DNA of 6,707 nt from Christensenella sp. UBA4247 (GTDB lineage: Bacteria > Bacillota > Clostridia > Christensenellales > CAG-1252). Positions within the stretch are counted from its first letter, which is position 1. Each line of letters begins with the position of its first letter. The stretch lies in the NCBI GenBank assembly GCA_002395405.1, contig DGWX01000066.1, forward strand, positions 1 through 6,707. Direction: 5' to 3'. The notes below the pieces were generated by a model. The model worked only from the letters and a program-made list of their open reading frames with translations, did not search any database and was not told the origin of the DNA. A program made the position numbers and the translations under genes. Below are positions 1 through 5,958 of the stretch, one piece after another.

Positions 1-82
1 CGATATACATACCGGGACGGAGCCTGACCGCCTCCAATCCTTCGAGAACTTGTATGTCTTTTGCGTTATAATCTTTGCTCAC
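1..82 (-). CDS. Type IIA DNA topoisomerase subunit B (GyrB or ParE), N-terminal fragment
   Basis: This is the first 27 codons of a gene that runs off the left edge of the window. Translation from a GTG start at 82 contains IQVLEGLEAVRLRPGMYI, the hallmark opening of the GHKL ATPase domain of GyrB/ParE. The protein is the ATP-hydrolysing subunit of gyrase or topoisomerase IV, which alters DNA topology in the cytoplasm. GTG is chosen as start because GGAGG (88-92) sits 5 nt upstream and the family N-terminus begins only a few residues before this motif. A promoter at 123-151 gives a leader of about 34 nt. The fragment is too short to separate GyrB from ParE. Family assignment is very secure; the paralogue is left open. 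Confidence 0.93.
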   Translation of the reverse strand, partial: MSKDYNAKDIQVLEGLEAVRLRPGMYI

Positions 83-122
83 AGAATCCTCCAAAACCAC
101 ATTTGGACTTAAAATCTTGATT

Positions 123-151
123 ATTATACCATATCTTGTATTTTTTGAAAA
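123..151 (-). promoter_or_regulatory. Sigma-A-type promoter for the topoisomerase gene
   Basis: Read on the minus strand, a perfect TATAAT (123-128) is preceded by TGG, giving an extended -10 (TGnTATAAT). A -35-like TTTTCA (146-151, 4 of 6 matches to TTGACA) lies exactly 17 bp upstream. The predicted start of transcription is near 116, leaving a short leader with GGAGG before the GTG at 82. The extended -10 compensates for the imperfect -35. Confidence 0.75.
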
Positions 152-231
152 GTGTTTCCATTGTTTTATTTTGACTTCGATTTCACCAAAATCTTTGCGG
201 CAGTCGAATATGAGAAAGCGAAAACAGACAG

Positions 232-258
232 AAAAAAAACGACTCTTCGTTCGAAAGA
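232..258 (-). terminator. Possible weak intrinsic terminator after the 126-residue gene
   Basis: About 37 nt past the stop of the Gly-rich gene, the minus strand has CTCTT-(7 nt)-AAGAG, extendable by one C-G pair across a bulged T, then TCG and a run of eight T (232-239). The stem is short and GC-poor, so termination may be inefficient. Two further T-rich tracts lie between the stop and the hairpin. The rest of the 83-294 gap holds only the topoisomerase promoter; I see no gene there. Confidence 0.4.
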
Positions 259-294
259 GAAAAAAACTGCGCCTATAAAAAAGAGTATCGAAAA

Positions 295-675
295 TTATTT
301 CCGAATCGTCGGATCGGGACGATTATATTGCAATTCATACGGATATTGCGATATTTTTTGATTATTGTTTACCCCTTCGTTCGAAGAGGATTTTATTCCG
401 CTTGCTTGATTCGAAACATTTCCGAGCGCACCGAGAACTCCGGAAAGCGGATTGGGATCGCCGAACAGAGGAGGAAAAGACGAAGAACCCGAGACGTCTT
501 TATTCCCCATAAGTCCTGACAATAGGTTCATGACGGAACCGCCGGATCCACCGAGAATTTTGGATACGTCTACCCCTTTTCCGCCCCCGAGAAGAAGAGG
601 CAACAATGCCCCGATAGCGCCTAAACTTCCATTATTTTTTCCGCTAAGCAAACTTGAAAACAAATCCGAATTCAT
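295..675 (-). CDS. Gly/Ser/Asn-rich small protein of unknown function (126 aa)
   Basis: I do not recognise this protein. Residues 1-93 are rich in Gly, Ser, Leu and Asn and carry a loose repeated pattern: LFSSLLSGKNNGS (5-17), VMNLLSGLMGNKDVSGS (48-64) and PLSGVLGALGNVSNQASG (76-93). A hydrophobic stretch at about 18-30 (LGAIGALLPLLLG) is flanked by Gly runs; it is too short and glycine-rich to call a membrane helix with confidence. The tail (94-126) is polar, Asn/Gln rich and ends basic. There is no signal peptide or known catalytic motif. The start is supported by GGAGGG (679-684) just upstream of the ATG. It is divergent from a 90-residue gene with 60 bp between starts, which suggests shared control. 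Coding status is likely from the strong ribosome binding site and the clean frame; function is unknown. Confidence 0.75.
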   Translation of the reverse strand: MNSDLFSSLLSGKNNGSLGAIGALLPLLLGGGKGVDVSKILGGSGGSVMNLLSGLMGNKDVSGSSSFPPLFGDPNPLSGVLGALGNVSNQASGIKSSSNEGVNNNQKISQYPYELQYNRPDPTIRK

Positions 676-684
676 ATTCCCTCC

Positions 685-714
685 GTAACAAATATATATG
701 CGGAGAAATATAAT
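685..714 (+). promoter_or_regulatory. Probable promoter for the 90-residue gene, in the divergent intergenic region
   Basis: A perfect TATAAT lies at 709-714, with GTAACA (685-690, 4 of 6 matches to TTGACA) 18 bp upstream. The predicted transcription start is near 721, leaving a 15-nt leader that contains the AAGGAG ribosome binding site. The same 60-bp spacer must also drive the minus-strand Gly-rich gene. Several AT-rich hexamers (TATATT at 691-696 and 707-712, TATAAT at 731-736, all minus strand) could act as its -10, but none has a convincing -35. Confidence 0.5.
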
Positions 715-735
715 TTAGTGTTAAAAGGAGATTAT

Positions 736-1008
736 ATGGATTTCAGAAGTTATAAAAATGAAAAGAAAGAACCGAAAACGGAAAGCGCGAATATAAACCG
801 AGAAGACGTACTCAAAACGGCGGAATCTTATAAAGATAAAAGCGAAACGGAATTGCTAAACGATATTCTCAAACTCGCCAAAGAGCAAAAAAGCAGCGGC
901 GCATTGTCGGATGAAAATCTAAAATCCTTTTCGGATAGCGTTTCCCCGATGCTAAACGAAGAGCAACGAAAAAGGCTGGAAACCGTCTTATCTATGCTGA
1001 AGAATTAG
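736..1008 (+). CDS. Small Lys/Glu-rich helical protein of unknown function (90 aa)
   Basis: The start chosen is ATG 736, because AAGGAG (725-730) is 5 nt upstream; an in-frame GTG at 718 lies before that site and is unlikely. The product is a soluble charged protein. A disordered Lys/Glu-rich lead (1-20) is followed by three or four predicted amphipathic helices (about 22-31, 36-52, 58-70 and 74-89). The C-terminal part, SVSPMLNEEQRKRLETVLSM (69-88), looks like a conserved core rather than low complexity. There is no signal peptide, membrane segment or DNA-binding motif that I can name. It is the only plus-strand gene in the window and is divergent from the Gly-rich gene, so the two may work as a pair. 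Its TAG overlaps the stop codon of the convergent ABC ATPase gene by 4 bp. Function unknown. Confidence 0.8.
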   Translation: MDFRSYKNEKKEPKTESANINREDVLKTAESYKDKSETELLNDILKLAKEQKSSGALSDENLKSFSDSVSPMLNEEQRKRLETVLSMLKN

Positions 1009-1700
1009 AGGGAAACGAGAACGCTGTGTAAATCCGAGCGAAGCTCGTCCACTTTGGGATCGCCGAGCGCACGATCTTTTCTCGGCATCTCGAACGCTCT
1101 GTCGAAAACGACTTCCGCGCCCTTCTCCCCGTTTTTCAAAACGACGATTCGATCCGCAACGAGGATCGCCTCCAAAATACTGTGGGTGACGAATATTGCG
1201 GTACGTTTTTCATTTTCCCAATATTTGATAAAATAGCGGATCAACCTTTCTTGAAGAGCGAGATCGAGGCCCTTAAACGGTTCGTCCATCAGAAGAAGCG
1301 GAGAAGGATAGATAAGAGCCCTTGCGATCGCCACTCTTTGCGCCATTCCTCCGGAAAGTTCGGAGGGGTACAGGTTTGCGGCGTCCGCAAGCTCCATATC
1401 ATTCAGAAGGCGATTTGCCTTTTCTCTTTTTTCTTTTCTTTTACCCGAAAGCACGATCGCAAGGTTATCGCGCGCTGTTAAATTGGGAAGAAGCCTATGG
1501 TCCTGGAAGATCATAGAGCATTTTCCGGCGCAAACTTTCGGATTTTGCGGAATCAATCCGGCAAAAACTTTTAATAAAGTTGTCTTCCCGGAACCCGAAG
1601 GTCCGAGAATGCAGGTTATTTTATTCTCTTCTGGGTGAAAGCGAAAACGATCGAAAATGATCTTATCTCCAAAGCGGACGGATATTTCTCTATTTTCCAT
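1005..1700 (-). CDS. ABC importer ATPase, nitrate/sulfonate/taurine (SsuB/TauB/ThiZ-like) family
   Basis: This 231-residue nucleotide-binding subunit should power the permease encoded just upstream. All motifs are canonical: Walker A GPSGSGKTT (33-41), Q-loop Gln66, signature LSGGM followed by AQRVAIARA (115-128), Walker B LLLMDE (135-140) with catalytic Glu140, D-loop GLD, and switch His173 in VTHS. Length and the absence of a C-terminal TOBE domain fit the SsuB/TauB class rather than MalK. The ATG at 1700 has GAGGTGG (1705-1711) upstream and overlaps the end of the permease gene by 11 bp, a typical coupled arrangement. The Lys/Arg/Glu-rich helical-domain segment GKRKEKREKAN (86-96) is unusually charged. 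Substrate cannot be read from an ATPase. The 3' end overlaps the stop of a convergent gene by 4 bp. Confidence 0.95.
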   Translation of the reverse strand: MENREISVRFGDKIIFDRFRFHPEENKITCILGPSGSGKTTLLKVFAGLIPQNPKVCAGKCSMIFQDHRLLPNLTARDNLAIVLSGKRKEKREKANRLLNDMELADAANLYPSELSGGMAQRVAIARALIYPSPLLLMDEPFKGLDLALQERLIRYFIKYWENEKRTAIFVTHSILEAILVADRIVVLKNGEKGAEVVFDRAFEMPRKDRALGDPKVDELRSDLHSVLVSL

Positions 1701-2454
1701 AGAACCACCTCGTTAGGGATCGTTTGATCAAATACAATATGCCTTCCAGCAAAAAACCGAGAAAAACGGCGGCAAGCGTCCAAGCAAGAAGCGTCGCCGT
1801 TTCGATATACGCGGCAGACTGCTGCATATAGCGCCCCATACTTTCCTTGGTATAAGCCAATACTTCGGCGGCTACGGTCAGTTTAACGGAAAAGGAAAGC
1901 GTGATCCCGATACCTGTCAAAAGAGCGGGCGTCATTTGCGGAACGTAGACGCGAAATAATAGTTTCGACGGGGAAAAGCCGTACGATCTTCCCATTTCAA
2001 TGAGATTCGGATCGACCCCATCGGCAGCGTCGGTAACGGTTTTGTAAAGCATCGGAAATATAACGAGAAATGTAATGACAAAAGGTGCCGTCGCACTTTT
2101 GAACCATATCAAAACGAGCAAAATTACCGAGATCGTAGGAAGAACGCGCAAAAGGATCGTAAACGGTGCGAATGCTTTTCGAAAAAACGGACAAATCTTC
2201 GATAAAAACGCAAAAATCGACGCTAAAGAAAACGCGATCAAAAAGCTCAGAATCGTTCGAAGAAGAGTCCGACCGATCGCAGCGTAAAAAAAACGATGGG
2301 AGAGTAAGCGGAAAAAGTCGCGCAAGGTTTCGCCGGGCGTAGGCAAGATGATCTCTTTACCGATCGCCGCGGCGAGCGCATACCAAATTCCGATAAAAGC
2401 CGCAAGCCCAACGATCGGCGCTACGACGTTTTCCGCTATCCTCTTCCCCGTCAT
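1690..2454 (-). CDS. ABC importer permease, nitrate/sulfonate/taurine (SsuC/TauC/ThiX-like) family
   Basis: This is a 254-residue integral membrane protein with about six predicted helices (roughly 10-30, 62-85, 94-116, 121-140, 177-200 and 218-242). The ATPase-coupling EAA-type loop is at about 151-176 (LIEMGRSYGFSPSKLLFRVY, then VPQMTP), matching the SsuC/TauC pattern of EAA-like residues, a Gly and a following P. Such permeases normally form a homodimer with two ATPase subunits. It lies between the binding-protein gene (7 bp upstream) and the ATPase gene (11 bp overlap), so it belongs to the same importer. The ATG at 2454 has no good Shine-Dalgarno match in the preceding 20 nt; translation may depend on coupling to the upstream gene. 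ThiX, SsuC and TauC cannot be separated by inspection. Confidence 0.93.
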   Translation of the reverse strand: MTGKRIAENVVAPIVGLAAFIGIWYALAAAIGKEIILPTPGETLRDFFRLLSHRFFYAAIGRTLLRTILSFLIAFSLASIFAFLSKICPFFRKAFAPFTILLRVLPTISVILLVLIWFKSATAPFVITFLVIFPMLYKTVTDAADGVDPNLIEMGRSYGFSPSKLLFRVYVPQMTPALLTGIGITLSFSVKLTVAAEVLAYTKESMGRYMQQSAAYIETATLLAWTLAAVFLGFLLEGILYLIKRSLTRWFYGK

Positions 2455-2461
2455 TGACGTT

Positions 2462-3514
2462 TTACTTAGCTACGTTTCGAGCGGTCGAAGCGTAAGCGGT
2501 AACTTCGGAAGAATCGAAATAAAAGTCGTCAGCAGGGAGTTTTCCGCCGATCAAAGGTGCCTTAAAGGTTTTCAAAATCTCGAAATAGGCTTCAACGTCC
2601 GCCTTAGCCTCGCTTCCGAAGGAAGGTTCGATATTCGTTCTCAAAACGCCTTCCGAACCGAAAGTATCGGGAACGGTGGCGCCTAAATCTTTTAACAAAT
2701 CGATATAGGGCTTCGCATCTTTTTTCAGTTCCAAAGCACCGTCTACCGTTAACTTTGCGATTTTGATCACAAGATCTCTATCCGATTCGATCAAAGAACC
2801 TTTGGCGACGAGCGCGGTTTGCGGATAGCTTGCGGAAGTTCCCGCAGCGGTTTTCCAACATTCTTGAAGATCGGCAACGATCGCAAGGTTTCCGCCTACT
2901 TTTTGAAGCGCCGTTGAAACGGCAGGTTCGCCGAGTACGGCGAAACGAATCGAATTTTGCTTCAAACCGCCGATCACGGTCGATCCTTCCGAATGGAATT
3001 TCAAAGCGACTTTACCTTCTACGGCGACGTCGCTTTCCACATACTCGATCTCAGCGCTTTCGAGGATCTTTTTAACGACGATCTCGGGAGTACCTCCCTG
3101 CCCAACGAGATTCAAAACCTCCCCTTTCAAAGAATCAAGAGAAAATTCATCGGCGGAAACCGCAGTAGAGAGCATATACAAAAGTCCGTAACTGTTCGTA
3201 CCGACGAGCTTTATATCGATATCGCTGTTAAACAAGATCGAAGCCATATTGGTCGGCATGATCGCAACGTCCGCTTCTCCGCTCATAACGGCGCTTTTGA
3301 TACCTGCGGATCCGTCTACGATTTTATACGTTACCTTTGTTCCGTTGATTTCGGAGTAATTTTTCATCAAATATGCCATTCCGAGCGCCGGACCGCCATC
3401 CGGTACGGCAACGGTTATGCTTTTCGTCGTCGTTTTATCTTTACAAGCGGTAAAGGAAAAAACCGACAAAACGGCAAGGGTTAAAACAAGAACGAGAGTT
3501 AGAATTTTTTTCAT
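2462..3514 (-). CDS. ABC transporter substrate-binding lipoprotein, NitT/TauT (NMT1-like) type
   Basis: This 350-residue extracytoplasmic solute receptor delivers its ligand to the downstream permease. It starts with a lipoprotein signal peptide: MKK, a hydrophobic core and FTAC with Cys24 as the lipidated residue. The mature protein then has a Thr/Lys linker and a periplasmic-binding-protein fold. ITVAVPDGGPALGMAYLMKN (33-52) and SGEADVAIMPTNMASILF (78-95) resemble the first-lobe motifs of the nitrate/sulfonate/taurine/NMT1 superfamily, including the typical GE-D-AI segment. A perfect AAGGAGGT site precedes the ATG. The S41 protease gene ends 19 bp upstream and the permease starts 7 bp downstream. 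The ligand is unknown. A thiamine precursor is possible given the ThiT gene nearby, but sulfonates or other small molecules fit the family equally well. Confidence 0.9.
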   Translation of the reverse strand: MKKILTLVLVLTLAVLSVFSFTACKDKTTTKSITVAVPDGGPALGMAYLMKNYSEINGTKVTYKIVDGSAGIKSAVMSGEADVAIMPTNMASILFNSDIDIKLVGTNSYGLLYMLSTAVSADEFSLDSLKGEVLNLVGQGGTPEIVVKKILESAEIEYVESDVAVEGKVALKFHSEGSTVIGGLKQNSIRFAVLGEPAVSTALQKVGGNLAIVADLQECWKTAAGTSASYPQTALVAKGSLIESDRDLVIKIAKLTVDGALELKKDAKPYIDLLKDLGATVPDTFGSEGVLRTNIEPSFGSEAKADVEAYFEILKTFKAPLIGGKLPADDFYFDSSEVTAYASTARNVAK

Positions 3515-3519
3515 ACGTT

Positions 3520-3527
3520 ACCTCCTT
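3520..3527 (-). promoter_or_regulatory. Consensus ribosome binding site of the substrate-binding protein gene
   Basis: Minus-strand AAGGAGGT lies 5 nt before the ATG at 3514. It is the best Shine-Dalgarno in the operon, in contrast to the weak site of the permease and the absent one of the first gene. This fits the usual excess of binding protein over membrane subunits. Confidence 0.85.
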
Positions 3528-3533
3528 AAGTTT

Positions 3534-4787
3534 TTAATTCATAGATTGATAATAGTCCATTGCCGCGCGAATATACAGATCCTCGGCAAAGGAGGGAGAA
3601 ATTACGTTTTCCCCCGTGATCGAAACGTCGGGAACAAACGGAACTCCGTTCATGCAATATTTGCCGCCTTCCTTCGATTCGTCGAAAATATAATACTCTC
3701 CGACGACAACTTGAACGAAATACGCTTCCCCATCCGTCTTTTCTCCATCTTCGTCCGAAATACGATCCACGATATAACCCGAATCTTTTTCGGAATAATA
3801 GGTAAAACCGTTTTGGGCGACGCCCTTACCGACCGTTTCTTTTCCGATCAGCGCCGTCAGAGTACCGTGCGCCTTCATCGCTCCGATCAAAGCTTCGGAA
3901 GCGGACGCGGTTCCGCCGTCTGCGAGAACGAAGACGGGATCGGTGATCGGGGTTCTCGAGGGAGTAGTGGAAATAACGTTCTTTTTTCCGCTTTTTGCAT
4001 AATTTACTTCAACGAGAGGAACGCTTTCGCTCCCCGAACCGATCAAATAAGAGGCAACGCGCGACAAAACGGCGCTGCTCCCTCCCCCGTTCCCGCGAAG
4101 ATCGAGGATCAACGCTTTATTTCCGTCTTCCAAATAACTTTTTACGGCGCGGGTAAATTCGGGTCCGACGTCCGTTGAATTATCAAACGTTCTAAGGCAA
4201 ATATAGCCGAAATCGGAAGGAACGCCGGGAAGATCGTTTACATAAAAACAGTAAGGAAAATTATATGAAACTTTTTCATAGGAAACCGTAAAAAATTCAC
4301 CGTTTCTACGCAGGGTAAACTCGGTTTCTTCCCCCATAACCGTTTCGGATACGACGGAATTAAAATAGGTGCTTCCCGCGCCGGAAACGCGCGTTCCGCC
4401 GATCGCATAGATCTCGTCTCCCCGCTCGGGCGTAATTCCGTTAGAGGGCGATAAGAAAGGAGAACCGGGAAGGATCCAATCGATAAAGATCTCATTATAA
4501 AAACTGATTTTTACAAGAAGTCCGAAGCCCGAAGGATCGGAAGAGTCGCGATAGATAGAACTTTCGGGATAGATATAGTTATATTTTCCAAGGCTGGATA
4601 TAACGCCGAAAGCGGCGAATACATCCGCCTCATCCTCATCAAAATCCAAATAATAATTTTCTTCGATAAAAGAAATAACGCTTGAAAGAAGATCGAATTT
4701 TTGAGCGGGACGCTTACAGGAAACGGAAACCGCCAAAATACAAAGGCACAAAAGAAGGATCAAAAAAAGTTTGAAAGGTTTATGCAT
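3534..4787 (-). CDS. S41 family carboxy-terminal processing-type protease with PDZ domain, probable lipoprotein
   Basis: This 417-residue serine protease of the CtpA/CtpB/Prc family is predicted to act outside the membrane. The N-terminus is a hydrophobic signal ending SVSC, with Cys24 a plausible but imperfect lipobox. A PDZ-like region spans about 86-170, with RGDEIYAIGGTRV (122-134) as the core. The catalytic core follows: ALILDLRGNGGGS (225-237), then DGGTASASEALIGAM (290-304), where Ser295 aligns with the family nucleophile, and VGKGVAQ (319-325), giving the general base Lys321 and Gln325. All key residues are present, so it should be active. The segment between Ser and Lys is one residue longer than in E. 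coli Prc as I recall it. The start has TGAGGT (4794-4799) upstream and overlaps the pseudo-ATPase gene by 8 bp. An S41 protease inside an importer operon is unusual; its substrate is unknown. Confidence 0.93.
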   Translation of the reverse strand: MHKPFKLFLILLLCLCILAVSVSCKRPAQKFDLLSSVISFIEENYYLDFDEDEADVFAAFGVISSLGKYNYIYPESSIYRDSSDPSGFGLLVKISFYNEIFIDWILPGSPFLSPSNGITPERGDEIYAIGGTRVSGAGSTYFNSVVSETVMGEETEFTLRRNGEFFTVSYEKVSYNFPYCFYVNDLPGVPSDFGYICLRTFDNSTDVGPEFTRAVKSYLEDGNKALILDLRGNGGGSSAVLSRVASYLIGSGSESVPLVEVNYAKSGKKNVISTTPSRTPITDPVFVLADGGTASASEALIGAMKAHGTLTALIGKETVGKGVAQNGFTYYSEKDSGYIVDRISDEDGEKTDGEAYFVQVVVGEYYIFDESKEGGKYCMNGVPFVPDVSITGENVISPSFAEDLYIRAAMDYYQSMN

Positions 4788-5838
4788 CTTGATACCTCAC
4801 GATCGAACGCTCACTGATCCTATCAAACAAAAAACGAGGATAGGAAAAGCCGAGAACAACTTCATCTCCCACACAAAAAGTATTGCCGATCAAGGCATAC
4901 AAGCGCGCGTTTTCCGTTTGTACGACGGAAATAATTCCTTCGGACGAATGGAAAAAGCCGATAATTCTTCCCGTTTCCCCCCGATCCGTTAGGGAAAAAT
5001 CGCGAGGGAGAAGACCTACAAGAGCCTCGCTCCCCACATAAGAAGAAGAAATCAACGCGCTATTGTCAAAGGAAACGACTCGACCAAGCGCGGATACGCC
5101 GCCTTTTTCAACGCGGCAAGAGAGAACGGACGGATACTCGAAAAAGTTAAGAAAAGCCGATACGGAAGCAGGTTTATTCATAAAATCCCGAATCGATCCT
5201 TCTTGCAACAGATAACCTGCGCTTAAATAGAAGATCGTATCGGAAAGCGAAGCTGCTTCCGAAATACTATCCGTAGCAAAAATCAAAATCCCGCATTCCG
5301 AAAGAAGCGGCGTAAAAGTCAAAAACGCTTGACGGCGAGTCACTTCGTCCAAACAAGAAAAAACGTTATCGATAAAGGTGACTTTAGCTTTTCGGATATA
5401 AACGCGGCAAAGAGCCAAAGCTACTTTATGCCATTCCGTAAGCCGATAAACAGGCGCGTTTATCATAACGTCGAGCCCGAATTTTTCCGCTGCGGTATAT
5501 ACCCTTTCTCGGATCTCGTTTTTCGAGAAACCTCTTTTTTTCAGGGGATATTCGAGATTATATCGAACCGAGCGACGGGAAAACAATGCCAAATCGTCAA
5601 ACACCAGCTGAAAATCGCGATCTTTCAAAGGTACCGAGCGATAGTCCTCTCCGTCATAATCAACTTCCCCGGAACTTTCAATAAGACCGGAAAGCGCTTT
5701 CAGAAGCGTTGTTTTTCCACTTCCCTGCGCGCCGAAGATCACATTCCACCCGGTAGAGAAAGAGGCGGAAAATCCGATTACAGCCTCATCGTAACCGAAA
5801 TAACGAACGTGAATGTCTCGGAAGGTTAATTTACTCAT
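4780..5838 (-). CDS. Degenerate MalK-like ABC ATPase (probable pseudo-ATPase) with C-terminal TOBE-like region
   Basis: The 352 residues have the layout of a MalK/PotA-class subunit: an ATPase domain (about 1-235) and a C-terminal all-beta region (about 236-352) resembling TOBE/OB folds. Walker A is intact (GAQGSGKTT, 36-44, Lys42) and the Q-loop Gln77 is present. The signature LSGGQ is replaced by LTEWH (133-137). Walker B reads VTFIDN (153-158), so the catalytic Glu is Asn158. The switch His is Asp190 in ATDSISEAASLSD, where MalK has VTH-D. The D-loop keeps CLD (162-164). It may bind ATP but is unlikely to hydrolyse it normally, so a regulatory role is inferred. No second permease is present for it. 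It is the first gene of the operon. The ATG has no usable Shine-Dalgarno and coincides with the predicted transcription start. The frame is fully open, so it is not decaying. Confidence 0.88.
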   Translation of the reverse strand: MSKLTFRDIHVRYFGYDEAVIGFSASFSTGWNVIFGAQGSGKTTLLKALSGLIESSGEVDYDGEDYRSVPLKDRDFQLVFDDLALFSRRSVRYNLEYPLKKRGFSKNEIRERVYTAAEKFGLDVMINAPVYRLTEWHKVALALCRVYIRKAKVTFIDNVFSCLDEVTRRQAFLTFTPLLSECGILIFATDSISEAASLSDTIFYLSAGYLLQEGSIRDFMNKPASVSAFLNFFEYPSVLSCRVEKGGVSALGRVVSFDNSALISSSYVGSEALVGLLPRDFSLTDRGETGRIIGFFHSSEGIISVVQTENARLYALIGNTFCVGDEVVLGFSYPRFLFDRISERSIVRYQDA

Positions 5839-5844
5839 AAGTAA

Positions 5845-5874
5845 ATTATATCCTCAACGATCTTTCATAGTCAA
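5845..5874 (-). promoter_or_regulatory. Sigma-A-type operon promoter giving a predicted leaderless transcript
   Basis: On the minus strand, TTGACT (5869-5874, 5 of 6 matches) and a perfect TATAAT (5845-5850) are 18 bp apart. Six bases separate the -10 from the ATG at 5838, which puts +1 on the A of the start codon. A GAGGA lies in the promoter spacer, 12 nt from the ATG, and would not be transcribed if +1 is as predicted. Confidence 0.8.
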
Positions 5875-5903
5875 CGGAAAGCAGCAAAACATCCTTCTTT
5901 TTT

Positions 5904-5936
5904 ATAAAAAAAGCCCTTCGAAATCAATCGAAGGGC
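5904..5936 (-). terminator. Strong intrinsic terminator of thiT
   Basis: The minus strand has GCCCTTCGA and TCGAAGGGC as a perfect 9-bp stem (5928-5936 with 5913-5921) around a 6-nt loop, followed at once by seven T (5906-5912). It begins 22 bp after the thiT stop codon and separates that gene from the ABC operon, whose promoter lies about 30 bp further on. Confidence 0.93.
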
Positions 5937-5958
5937 GTAAATAATATATAACAAACGA

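Larger units (their letters stand above)
1005..5874 (-). other. Probable five-gene transcription unit: pseudo-ATPase, S41 protease, binding protein, permease, ATPase
   Basis: Five minus-strand genes follow one promoter (5845-5874) with junctions of 8 bp overlap, 19 bp gap, 7 bp gap and 11 bp overlap. No hairpin with a T run is visible at any junction, so they are probably one message. No terminator is visible after the last gene, which ends stop-to-stop with a plus-strand gene. Confidence 0.8.

Noticed and set aside
75..519. Overlapping short plus-strand open frames in the left intergenic region
   Set aside because: They are Lys/Arg/Phe-rich translations of A/T runs that hold the topoisomerase promoter and the terminator, and they have no ribosome binding sites.
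718..735. GTG at 718 as the start of the 90-residue gene
   Set aside because: The AAGGAG site lies downstream of it and is correctly placed for ATG 736. The GTG also falls before the predicted transcription start.
1036..1100. Short hairpins just past the 90-residue gene (CGAGC-GAA-GCTCG; GCCGAG with CTCGGC) as terminators
   Set aside because: Neither is followed by a T run on the plus strand, and both lie inside the coding region of the ATPase.
1424..1444. Pyrimidine-rich run as a possible regulatory tract
   Set aside because: It simply encodes the Lys/Arg/Glu-rich segment of the canonical ATPase on the minus strand.
2957..3484. Plus-strand open frame (175 codons) across the binding-protein gene
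   Set aside because: It is a shadow of a clear lipoprotein gene with a perfect ribosome binding site; no plausible start signal or motif of its own.
3417..4178. Long plus-strand open frame (253 codons) across the protease gene
   Set aside because: It is antisense to a protease with all catalytic residues, its translation is Arg/Phe/Ile-rich with no family resemblance, and it spans the junction of two well-supported genes.
5329..5829. Plus-strand open frame (166 codons) across the degenerate ATPase gene
   Set aside because: It is antisense to a recognisable ABC domain and its product has no known features. I considered whether the ATPase frame could be the shadow, but its Walker A, Q-loop, D-loop and LSD motifs rule that out.
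4780..5838. Degenerate ATPase as a pseudogene or a product of sequencing error
   Set aside because: The frame is open for 352 codons, changes are precise substitutions at functional sites with flanking motifs kept, and the gene has a strong promoter and is coupled to the next gene.
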